A DNA stretch of 64,000 nt from Tetrastigma voinierianum (taxonomy: Eukaryota > Streptophyta > Magnoliopsida > Vitales > Vitaceae): assembly GCA_016808115.1 (NCBI GenBank), contig JAEQBH010000990.1, positions 1,116,001 to 1,180,000 on the forward strand, read 5' to 3'. Within the stretch, counting starts at the first letter, position 1; every line of letters starts with the position of its first letter. The translations under genes were made by a program, and so were the position numbers. This document shows, in pieces, positions 56,108 to 64,000 of the stretch. The notes below the pieces were generated by a model. It saw only the letters and a program-made list of their open reading frames with translations. It made no database searches and was not told the origin of the DNA.

Positions 56108-58695
56108 TGTTAAGCCTTTTTCTATATGGGCTAAAACCCCTCAAATTAACATAGCTACAGAGCCTTACAATTCTCTTATACCCGTGTCACTTTGGATAAG
56201 TTTGCTTGCTAAAATAAATTTCTCTTAATGTTCGAGTTTAAAAATAAGGGTTACCGATCATGTACTTGCAGAGTGCACATGTCTTCTAGTAGTAAATGCG
56301 AATGTAAGTCGGTATCATTCCCACAGTTGATGGCAGTGAGATTCGTACAATACTAAAATTTCATACTATTTGTACTCAAAACTCATAATGAATGTTTATC
56401 AAAGCAGTAATTAAAACCACTACTATTGAATATGTTCAAATTAAACTAAAACAAAAATGAATGACTAAAAATAAATTGCATATAAAAATGGGTTGAATCG
56501 GTTCTTGAGAAAGCGAAAACCATCGATGAAATCTGATGGAGCAGTCGATTCGGCCACTATGTCAGATTTGCTTTGTTCTATGTATGGATCTGAATTTTTG
56601 TCAGATTTCCTAATTATTGGAATTGGTTCCGTTTTCAGTTTAATATCCTTGCTTCTCTCGAAGACAAGATCAAACCATTCTGTATTCCACATTATATTTC
56701 CCGAATCTGCAGGTATTTTCTTTCTCGATACTTCACGCCCCATTTCTGCATTGGCCAGTGAGAACTTTTGTTTTGCAATACCGAGTTCGCGAAATTTCCT
56801 TTAGCAATTAGTATTATTTCAGCCTCCCGGATACATGGGTTTATCCTTTCCCTTGATCGGATCTAAGCTAACACGGGGAGTTGGAACTTACCTTAGATTG
56901 AGGTGAACTCTCGATCATTTATATTGTCACACCCCTCAGGCTTGATTATGAAGCGAATGGGGGTTTATCAAAATGAACTCGAGCTCGCGGTTAAATTGAT
57001 AGTGAGTGAACATACCCGAGGAAAGAATGCTCTCGGCTCTCGGGAATCTCGAATCTACGTGTCACTTTCGGAGGGCATCACGGATATCGAGGCCCGAGAT
57101 ACATTCCCTCGGCGAGTATTAGAGTCTGCCATTTGGGAACTTATCTATTAACGACAGATTGATAAGAATCGGAGCAAATTAATTCTCCGTAAATGCGGGA
57201 AAGGCGTAACTAAATGTAAATCAAATCCGAGCAGCTGCGCTCTGATTCTTTTGCGTGCGGTCGAAATGGAGTCACCGATCTCGCCACGACCACTGTGAAA
57301 TGCAATAAATCACGAAAGAGATGAATTTAAATTTGTGCAAATTTCATAAATTCCAGTAGAAGTAATCTTGAAAAGAAAATAACAAAACTAACAATCCAGC
57401 TCTACACTCGTCTGCACAGTTCGCAGATTCAAAACCAGAAAATAAAACTAAAAAAATAAAAAAAATAAAAATCTACTCTAAAATATCTGTTTGAGTTCCT
57501 CTTAACTTTCCACTTTCTTTGGGTAGTGAGAAGAAGGAGAGAAAACTCCTTTACTAGTAAAGCTATCTATTTATCTTTGTAAAGAATGCGGGCGAATCCA
57601 CAAATGCTCCAAGTGGAAATCGAAAGAAAAAGCGACTCTGGATTACATGTATGCGACCTCGAGAGTTGATGTCGCGACATGGGATGATAGCTCATGATCG
57701 ATCGCGACCTCTTCCTTTTTATTTGCAACGGTTGTCTTACGAAATCACGTCGATTAATTAGCGACGCCGAAAGTGATGGCGACATGCCTGACCAGTGTTC
57801 ATGATGTTGATGTGAGCCTCGGTGTTATGGTCGCGGCGATTATTTGTCTTCTTATTCTTGAAACCGTGTGTTGCGACATCGGTTTGGAGTTCACGACCAC
57901 TTTCTTTGTTTTGTAGACGACTTCATGTTGTGATATGATTTCTTAGTGCAATTCTACATTTGGTGTTTTCTTGTCTTCATAACTTTCGATTTTATGTCGT
58001 GACCTCGTGGTGATGGCGACCTCTTTTACTTTCCATTTCTTTTCTTAAGTTTTGCTACCTCGGGTTCCACGTTGCAAGTGATTTCTTTAATTCCAGCTAT
58101 TTTCGGTCGGCGACATCATTTTTCTTGTTAAGACTTGATTCTGTTTTAAATGTCGCGACACAGCCTGCTATCGCGACTTCAATTTGGCCCTTTAATTAAA
58201 AACTAGTTGCGACTTCTTTTACTTGCGAAGACCTCTCTTGTGGATTCATAGACAGATCCTTGTCGCGACCTTAGAGTTATGTCGTGACATCATTTATCTC
58301 CTTTTGGCGTCGCTACATCGAAATGATGTCGCGACATGAATTTCTTCATTTGACTGTTTCCTTTAATCTCGACCACGTCTTCTTTGTCGCAACCTCCTTC
58401 TTCAAGTCCACGACTTCCTTGTTCACGTTTGATTTCTTCTTAACCGTATTTGTTGATGTCGTATTTGGAATTGCTGAGCGAACTTCTGTCGCGACTTAAA
58501 TTCCAGTTGTGACCTCGATTCTCTTGTGTATTTGATTTCTTCTTATTTTGCTAAAATTTGAGTTTCTGTTTGTATTTTCATAGAATTGGAATTTGAGTCA
58601 ATTATCACTTTTCTGCGAGGACAATTCCAACATTTATTTTTTCATATTAAACTCGAGAAAAATGGATTAAAAATCCTAATGAGTTTTGAATATCA
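56108..58695 (-). repeat. Athila-2 5' LTR
   Basis: It begins TGTTAAGCCTTTTTC and ends AATATCA at 58695, next to TTATT. A full-length partner of 45654-48251. The TCGCGAC array is at 57640-58520. Confidence 0.93.
57640..58520. repeat. TCGCGAC-like motif array, Athila-2 5' LTR
   Basis: This is the counterpart of 47240-48075. Clear words are at 57671, 58155, 58261, 58328 and 58487. Some words present in the other LTR are shortened here (ATGGCGACCTC for ATGTCGCGACCTC). Confidence 0.88.
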
Positions 58696-58822
58696 TTATT
58701 AAGAGTAGTAGAACTTGACATCTCTTACAGTAAGATATTTTAATTATGACTAAGTTGAGGAGCAGCAAATCCAACCCACCATTCATCATCCAATTTGGGA
58801 ATCTCACTACTTCGTAATAAAG
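58696..58822 (-). pseudogene. NLR resistance gene, mid-LRR fragment (piece 2 of 4)
   Basis: This 127-base island lies between the copia element and Athila-2. On the minus strand it is open throughout and reads LYYEVVRFPNWMMNGG then LLLLNLVIIKISYCKRCQVL. RFP-WM-N followed by NLV-I-LS-C-RC-VLP is the standard LRR block of RGA-type NLRs that comes right after the LQPHPNL block. That block is exactly what ends piece 1 at 63411, beyond the copia element. So the two pieces were adjacent before insertion. Its two ends are the TAAAG and TTATT duplications. Confidence 0.88.
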
Positions 58823-59143
58823 TGTTGAAGTACGTGATTGCCTTCTGACTTTATTGATCGATTTTTGTATTTTTCGTTGTTTGATTGTTTCAAATTGATA
58901 TGGTCAGTAGTAGTTTCTATTTTTTAGGAATCTATTGATTGTGGAAATCTGTTCCATGAAGTGCTTTATTTTTTCGTTCCTTCTGTTATTTATTTATTTG
59001 TTTATTTTTTTTTTGAAGTATTTAAACACATAATCCGATTAGTATATGTGTGGGCTTTGCACAACAAATTTTATCGTTCTTTCTTGCTTGCTTTCTGTTA
59101 CATTGGTTTTCTTTTTCAATTCAATCTCTTCAAAACTCCACCA
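58823..59143 (+). repeat. Copia 5' LTR
   Basis: It aligns with 63093-63407: TTGTTTGATTGTTTCAAATT and GTGGAAATCTGTTCCATGAA are shared exactly. A TATTTAAACACA string near 59018 may be the TATA region and recurs at 63293. Confidence 0.93.
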
Positions 59144-59148
59144 AGTTT

Positions 59149-59160
59149 TGGTATCAGAGT
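59149..59160 (+). other. Copia primer-binding site
   Basis: TGGTATCAGAGT, five bases after the LTR, is complementary to the 3' end of plant initiator Met tRNA, the usual copia primer. Confidence 0.88.
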
Positions 59161-59223
59161 ACTCTTCTTGAGGGACTTGGGATTGAAGGAAAATTTTTTT
59201 CTCACACTTTATTTTCTTCGACC

Positions 59224-60115
59224 ATGGATTTAGAAACTCCTTTCACTGCACTAGCACCACCAGTCTTTAATGGTGAAGGCTATCATGTACGGGCGGCAAG
59301 GATGGAGGCTCATACGGAGGCAAATGATCTACGGGAAAGTGTGGAGGAGGAACTGCGAAGTTTCTCCATTACACAATGAGATCGACTATGGGCGCGAATC
59401 AAGAATCCTGAGGAGAATCGTCGAGAAAGTCGAAATGAGGCTGCATTGATGGCCCCGAAGTCTCCCCAAAATCTTTAGTCGGAATCATGACAATGAAATC
59501 AACCTTTGAAGTCTGGAATTTCCTAAAGAAGGAGTATGAAGGAGATGAGAGAATTAAGAGAACGCAAATTCTGAACTTGGTAAGAAAATTTGAGCTTCAG
59601 AAGATGAAAGAATTTGAAATGGTGAAGGAGTACTTTAACAGATTGCTTGAGATTGCAAACAAAGTAAGATTACTTGGTTTTGAATTTCCTGATTTCAGAT
59701 TAGTTCAAAATTCTTGTAGCGTTCACGAAAGATTTGAAGTAACTATTTCCTCAGCTGAAAACAACTTGATCTATCAAATGTTAGTTTGGCAGAATGAATG
59801 CATGCTTTGCGGAGCACGAACGAGGCTCATGAAGTAAAGTGCGGTGAGAGGTGCATTTAGCTCGAGCTCAGTCTAGTCAAGGAGTAAAAGGGAAGAAGAA
59901 AAAGAAAAAAGGAAGGGAAACTCAAGTTCAGATTCTCCTAATGCTAGTAAGGGAACAAAATTTGTTTCCCTCCTTGTAAACATTGTGGAAGGAAGGGTCA
60001 TCCACCTTCCATATGTTGGAAGAGCGTGACCGACGATGCGAAGTGTCGAGTGGGCATCATCAAAAAAAATGCAATAAGACAACACTTTCAGAGAAGACCA
60101 TGACACAAGTTGATT
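59224..60115 (+). pseudogene. Copia gag
   Basis: The ATG at 59224 opens MDLETPFTALAPPVFNGEGY then ARMEAHTEANDL, the standard copia gag start (PVFNGENY--W--RMEA-LEA-DLW). A second open part at 59487-59837 reads TFEVWNFLKKEYEGDERIKR and EFEMVKEYFNRLLEIANKVR. The nucleic-acid-binding zinc knuckle CKHCGRKGHPPSIC is intact at 59975-60016 with C-x2-C-x4-H-x4-C spacing. One stop and two or more shifts split these parts. Confidence 0.9.
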
Positions 60116-60126
60116 TATAATGAAAA

Positions 60127-60420
60127 ATGTTGCTCAGGTTGCTGATGAAGATGAGCAACTTTTATAAGCTTCTTGATTTGCAACTTAATCGTTCAAGTGA
60201 GAAATGGCTCATTGATAGTGGTTGTACCAACCATATGACCTTCGATCATGATCTCTTCAAGGAATTGGACACTTTAGTAGTTCCTAAAGTGAAAATTGGC
60301 AATGGAGAGTAAATTGTAGTCAAGGGAAAAGAAACAATAGCAATTGAAAGCATTTCAGGTACAAAGCTTATCAAAGATGTGTTGTTTGTACCTAACATTA
60401 GTCAAAGTTTGATGCGTGTT
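60127..60420 (+). pseudogene. Copia aspartic protease
   Basis: KWLIDSGCTNHMTFDHDLF carries the D-S-G active site. LVVPKVKIGNGE then, past one stop, IVVKGKETIAIES and IKDVLFVPNISQSL complete the domain. It matches the copia protease in order. It would release the mature proteins in the particle. Confidence 0.88.
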
Positions 60421-60589
60421 GTGATTGATTGAAGTTTTCAAAGTTATCTTTGAAACAAATTAGTGTCTAATCAAGGATGCAGCAAGCAATGATGTGTTCA
60501 GAGTTAAAATGAAAGGGAAGAGCTTTGCACTTGATCCATTGGAGGAGGAGCAAATAACACTCTTTGCAACAAAAATCCATTCAGAAGTC

Positions 60590-61450
60590 TAGCATAAGAG
60601 GCTTGGACATTTCAATCATACAGCTGTGGTTAATTTGTAAAGAAAGGAATTGGCTCAAGGTCTTCCTTACCTTGAATCCGAAATTCCAGATTGTAAAGCT
60701 TGTCAACAAGGAAAGCAATCAAGACTTCCCTTTAAGAAAGCATTTTGGAGAGAATTGTGAAAGGCACGAATTGATACACATTGATTTATGCGGACCTCAC
60801 AGAAACTCCATTTCTGAGGGAGTAGGTGTACACTACACGATCTTTATTGATGACTATTCCAGAATGTGTTGGATCTATTTTCTCAAATTCAAGCTAGAAG
60901 TTGCTGGTGCGCTTTGGAAATTCAAGCAATGGATTGAAACACAAAGTGGTCATAAAATCTAAGGTTTGAGATCTGATAATGGCAAGGAGTACACTTCCGA
61001 TCAGTTTAATCTTTTATGTGAAGAGGTTGGGATTGAACATCAACTCACTGCTCCATATACTCCATGCTTGAAATGGGTTAGTGAGAAAAGAATGCGTACC
61101 ATAATGGAGATGGGTTGGAATGTCTAAGGTTTGAGAAGAATTTACCAAAGGAATATTAGGCGAGGCAACCATAATCTTTACTTCAGTCTTCCTTCTCGAT
61201 AAGTACTCTTAAAGTGAAAGTAAAAGACTCCATATGAAGCCTGGTTGGTTTAAACCTTCTCTGAAAAATCTCAAAGTATTTGGATGCTTGTGTTTTGTCT
61301 ATGTGTCTCAAATCAAAAGGGATAGGCTGGATAAAAAGGCAGAAGCAGGAATATTTGTTGGTTATAGCTTAATGCAAAAACATAAATTTTCCGACCAAAG
61401 GCTTTTAAGAAAAAACTGTAGCGAGATGTGCATTTATGGAGAATAATAGT
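60590..61450 (+). pseudogene. Copia integrase
   Basis: The zinc-binding part has HKRLGHFNH and, after one stop, CKACQQGKQSRLPF. The core follows: RHELIHIDLCGPHRNS (first Asp), YTIFIDDYSRMCWIYFLKFK, LRSDNGKEYTSDQF (second Asp) and WVSEKRMRTIMEM (Glu). Then TPYEAWF and NLKVFGCLCFVYV lead to AGIFVGYS. All three catalytic acids can be read. Stops occur at about 60592, 60639, 60961 and 61127, with shifts. Confidence 0.9.
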
Positions 61451-61599
61451 GGGATTGGAAAGTAATGGCAGTCTTAGTTCTAACGAGTTACAAATTGCAA
61501 CTTAAAGAAGATGAGTTGGTTGACGATGCTCCTGTAAGAGGTAAAAACACTTTCTGAGATTTATCAGAGATGTAATGTTGCAGTGTTTGAACCAAGAGA

Positions 61600-62400
61600 T
61601 TTTTGGGAAGCTAAGAAAGATCCAAAATGGTTAGCAGCAATGAAGGAGGAGCTGAGCATGATTGAAAAAAATAAGACTTAGTAGCTTGTAAAAAGACCAA
61701 CGGATAGAAAGTAATTGGTGTAAGATGGTTGTTTAGAACCAAACTCGTCTTGATAGTTCTCATGAAGCCTGAGCGGTAGTTATGAAAGGGTATGCTCAAA
61801 TTTTTGGTGTTGATATTTCTGACACTTTTGCTCCTGTTGCCAAACTAGATATAATCAGGTTATTGATTGCAATAGCTGCACCAAGGGATTGGACAGTCTA
61901 TCAACTTGATGTTAAATCGGCCTTCTTGAATGGCATACTTGAGGAGAAGATATATGTTGAGCAGCCTGATGGATTTATAGTAAAAGGGCACGGAGACGAA
62001 GTGTATTTACTTAAGAAAGCCTTATATGAAACTGACAGGGCACTTGAGCACAGTATAGCGAAATTGATGAGCACTTGATGGAGTTGGGTTTCAAAAGAGT
62101 CGATAAACAACCCTCACATCGAAAGGTGATGAAATAAATTTTGATAGAAACAAATTTTGTAATTATTTGTTATATGTGGATGATCTAAGTTTATAGACGA
62201 TGAAGAACTTGTGAAAGTTCAAGAAGATATGAAACAAACCTTTGAATGCTTGATTTGGGGGGAGATGACTTACTTTCTAGGAATGGAAATCAAGTAGAAG
62301 AATGGAGAAGTGTTCATGCAGCCGAAAGAATATGCTAAGGAGATTACAAGAATTAAGAATGGATGGATGTAGAGTGTATATACTCGATGCGAAAGGATAA
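61600..62400 (+). pseudogene. Copia reverse transcriptase
   Basis: WLAAMKEELSMIEKNKT opens the domain. The open part 61782-62078 reads KGYAQIFGVDISDTFAPVAK, LDIIRLLIAIAAPRDWTVYQ, LDVKSAFLNGILEEKIYVEQ and PDGFIVK. The catalytic box YLLYVDDL is at 62164-62187 with both Asp intact. MTYFLGMEI follows. The block between 62030 and 62160 is shortened compared with other copia RTs (LYGLKQAPRAW is reduced to LYETDRA), pointing to a small deletion. Confidence 0.92.
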
Positions 62401-62559
62401 AGGTGAGTAAGGAAGATGAAGCTGAGAAGGTGGATGAAAGACTCTATAGAAGTTGAGTAGGTTGCTTGATGTATTTAACGAATCTGAGGCACGTCTGCCA
62501 CATACTAGTTGTGTTTAGATTTCTAGGTGTGCAATAGAAGCACATTTTAGAGAATTTGC

Positions 62560-63075
62560 TAAAAAGTCTAGATATGTGAAGAGATAAAGGATTATGGAAT
62601 CGGGTTTTGTGCGAGTCAAGATTGTGTTATCTGCGGGGCTGTCGATAGTGATTGGGGAGGTTCACGATGATATGAAAATCTTGCGGAGTTCTTTATTTAA
62701 GAAACTTGGTTCATGAGTGTTTTCATGGTGTTCTAAGAAGCAAAATCTGATCTAGCCTGATCTACGTGGTAGATTTATTGCGATCTTCTTTGTTTTATAA
62801 ATCCCGAACCTTGTGGTTAAGAAAGGTGTTGATTGATTTGAATATGAAGCAAGGACGCACATAAATATTTGTGGATAATCAAGATGCAATTGCTATCTCG
62901 AATCTATTTTCCGCGAGGGAAAACTAAGCATGATATCAAGTTATTATTTCTTAGAGGGAGGTGAAAAGGAAGGTTCGAGTTGGTTTAAAGTATTGCAAAT
63001 CACGATCTTGACTAGTTGACATATTTACAAAGCCTTTGTCGAAGCAGTTTGAGTTTCTTGGGAAGCTTGGGTTGC
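62560..63075 (+). pseudogene. Copia RNase H
   Basis: Worn frames give IFVDNQDAIAIS (family I-CDN--AI-I), KTKHDIKL then a short FLREVEK-like stretch, and FTKPLSKQFEFLGKLGL-type wording at about 63028-63072, which ends copia pol. The first half, near 62600-62800, is too shifted to read. Confidence 0.72.
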
Positions 63076-63092
63076 GGCTTGACGAAGCAAAG

Positions 63093-63407
63093 TGTTGAGC
63101 GTACTTCAGCAGTTGCAACTTTATTCAATCTAGATTTTTATATTTTTTTAGTTGTTTGATTGTTTCAAATTGATTCAGTCAGTAGTAGTTGCTGTTTTTT
63201 AGTAATATGTTGATTGTGGAAATCTGTTCCATGAAGTGCTCTAATTTTTGGTTCCTTATGTTATTTATTTGCTTATTTATTTTTTGCTGTATTTAAACAC
63301 ATGTCAGATCCAATAATTTGTGGGCTTGTTGCAAATTTTATTGTTCTTTGTGCTTGCTTTGTTACATTGATTTTTTTTTTCAGTTCAATCTCTTTACAAC
63401 TCCAACA
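63093..63407 (+). repeat. Copia 3' LTR
   Basis: It starts TGTTGAGC and ends CTCCAACA, followed by TAAAG. A full-length partner of the 5' LTR. Confidence 0.93.
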
Positions 63408-64000
63408 TAAAGTATGAAGAGATACTCGAGATTTGGGTGTGGTTGCAGGCTTTCCATCACTAATATTACCTCCTCACTCTCCTGGGTAGTTTCATATTCG
63501 CTCTGAAAGCGTCGGCGCTCGAGGTAATGTTGCCCTCAGGTGGCTTCCATGGCTTGATTACCCCTCATGTTGGCTTAATCGCTAGTGTTCCTCTGAGATT
63601 ATTAAGGAATTTTAGTTCACCTAACCTACCCATTCTCTTATGCCTACATTCCCTACATCATTCCCTATCTGGAATAATGTCGAGTTTGAAGCTTAGTCGA
63701 TTCACTAACCCATGTGGCATATAAATTCGATTCATTGTATCCATCAAACTCAAGATGCCTCAGGTTGATCAAATTTTGCATATTTCTCGACAATTCTTTC
63801 AACCGAAAGCAAAAGTTAAGCTTCAATATCTGTAAATGGTTTAATCTTGTAACAACACTTCGAAGGTCTTCAAATGACCCATAAGAAAGATAAAGATATC
63901 TCAACTGGCTTAGTTTTCCTAAAGATCTTGGAAGCTTATGTTGGCGAACCTCGATACTCGTGAACATTTTTAAGCTTGAGATAAATTTGTTTTAGCCAAT
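63408..64000 (-). pseudogene. NLR resistance gene, proximal LRR fragment (piece 1 of 4, cut by window edge)
   Basis: Entering from the right edge on the minus strand, an open frame (63967-63665) reads KLPRSLGKLSQLRYLYLS, SVVTRLNHLQILKLNFC, RLKELSRNMQNLINLRHLEF. These are the first LRR units of an RGA-type CC-NBS-LRR receptor (LP-S-GKL--LRYL-LS...NLQ-L-L--C--L-ELP--M--LINLRHL). Next, frames shift near 63660-63680. At 63525-63411 the frame reads EYETTQESEEVILVMESLQP then HPNLEYLFIL, the LQPHPNL-L-I block of the family. This piece joins 58822-58696 if the copia element is removed. The NB-ARC part should lie beyond 64000. A stop codon just upstream of the frame (near 63995) suggests damage there too. 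Confidence 0.88.

Larger units (their letters stand above)
45654..58695 (-). mobile_element. Athila-2, Athila-lineage Ty3/gypsy element inserted in the NLR
   Basis: This minus-strand element of 13.0 kb has 2.6-kb LTRs (45654-48251 and 56108-58695) and a perfect 5-bp duplication, TTATT at 45649-45653 and 58696-58700. The interior from right to left holds primer site, gag, RT, RNase H, integrase and the env-position frame. Protease and the RT N-terminus are missing. The interior and the post-LTR region are related to Athila-1 but the LTRs differ, so it is a sister family. No further insertion was found inside it. Confidence 0.92.
58823..63407 (+). mobile_element. Ty1/copia retrotransposon inserted in the NLR
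   Basis: This plus-strand element of 4585 bases has 321- and 315-base LTRs starting TGTTGA and ending CCA/ACA. A perfect duplication, TAAAG, is at 58818-58822 and 63408-63412. A primer site for initiator Met tRNA lies at 59149. Gag, protease, integrase, RT and RNase H follow in copia order. The polyprotein is broken by many stops and shifts. The LTRs are clearly diverged from each other, so the insertion is not recent. The polypurine tract is worn (GGCTTGACGAAGCAAAG before 63093). Confidence 0.95.

Overview
The window is plant nuclear DNA, most likely from a dicot. It holds no intact gene. What it holds is one CC-NBS-LRR type disease-resistance gene (NLR), read on the minus strand, that retrotransposons have blown apart over the full 63.5 kb. 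Only about 1.2 kb of the host gene remains, in four collinear pieces: 63408-64000 (LRR repeats, running off the right edge), 58696-58822, 45340-45653 and 507-717 (the C-terminus with a stop codon). Everything between these pieces is transposable element. The dicot reading is inference, from RGA-type LRR motifs, Athila and Tat lineage Ty3/gypsy elements, a Ty1/copia element, a hAT and a plant LINE.

Three elements sit directly in the NLR. (1) A Ty1/copia element, 58823-63407, plus strand, with a perfect TAAAG target duplication. (2) An Athila-lineage Ty3 element (Athila-2), 45654-58695, minus strand, with a perfect TTATT duplication. (3) A Tat-lineage Ty3 element, about 718-45339, plus strand, with a GTTTA duplication. 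The NLR reading frame resumes across the Tat insertion once one GTTTA copy is removed.

The Tat element is itself a nest. A decayed hAT transposon splits its gag (about 2.1-6.7 kb). A second Athila (Athila-1, 8805-43117, minus) splits its reverse transcriptase between the VDY and TDLNEACP motifs. Athila-1 has its 3' LTR split by a chromovirus-like Ty3 element (element D, about 10751-29300, plus). D is split at the LTR/primer-site junction by another Athila-like element (element C, about 12320-23603, minus). C contains a LINE tail (about 14.0-15.7 kb, minus). That gives six layers: NLR, Tat, Athila-1, D, C, LINE. The first five alternate in strand.

All element genes are decayed by stops and frameshifts, but gag, protease, RT, RNase H and integrase order is recognisable in most. 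Several losses are specific: Tat lacks integrase and its protease Asp is Glu; Athila-2 has lost protease and the RT N-terminus; the hAT has Asn for a catalytic Asp. Both Athilas carry an extra reading frame past integrase resembling the putative plant transposon protein domain.

The least expected signals are dense, irregularly spaced TGTCGCGAC-like palindromes in the Athila LTRs (and once in the Athila-1 interior), a different short-motif array in element C, and an Athila-1 LTR end that carries two fossil primer-binding-site/LTR junctions. Boundaries of D, C, the hAT and the LINE are approximate. No tRNA, rRNA, CRISPR array or prokaryotic feature was seen.
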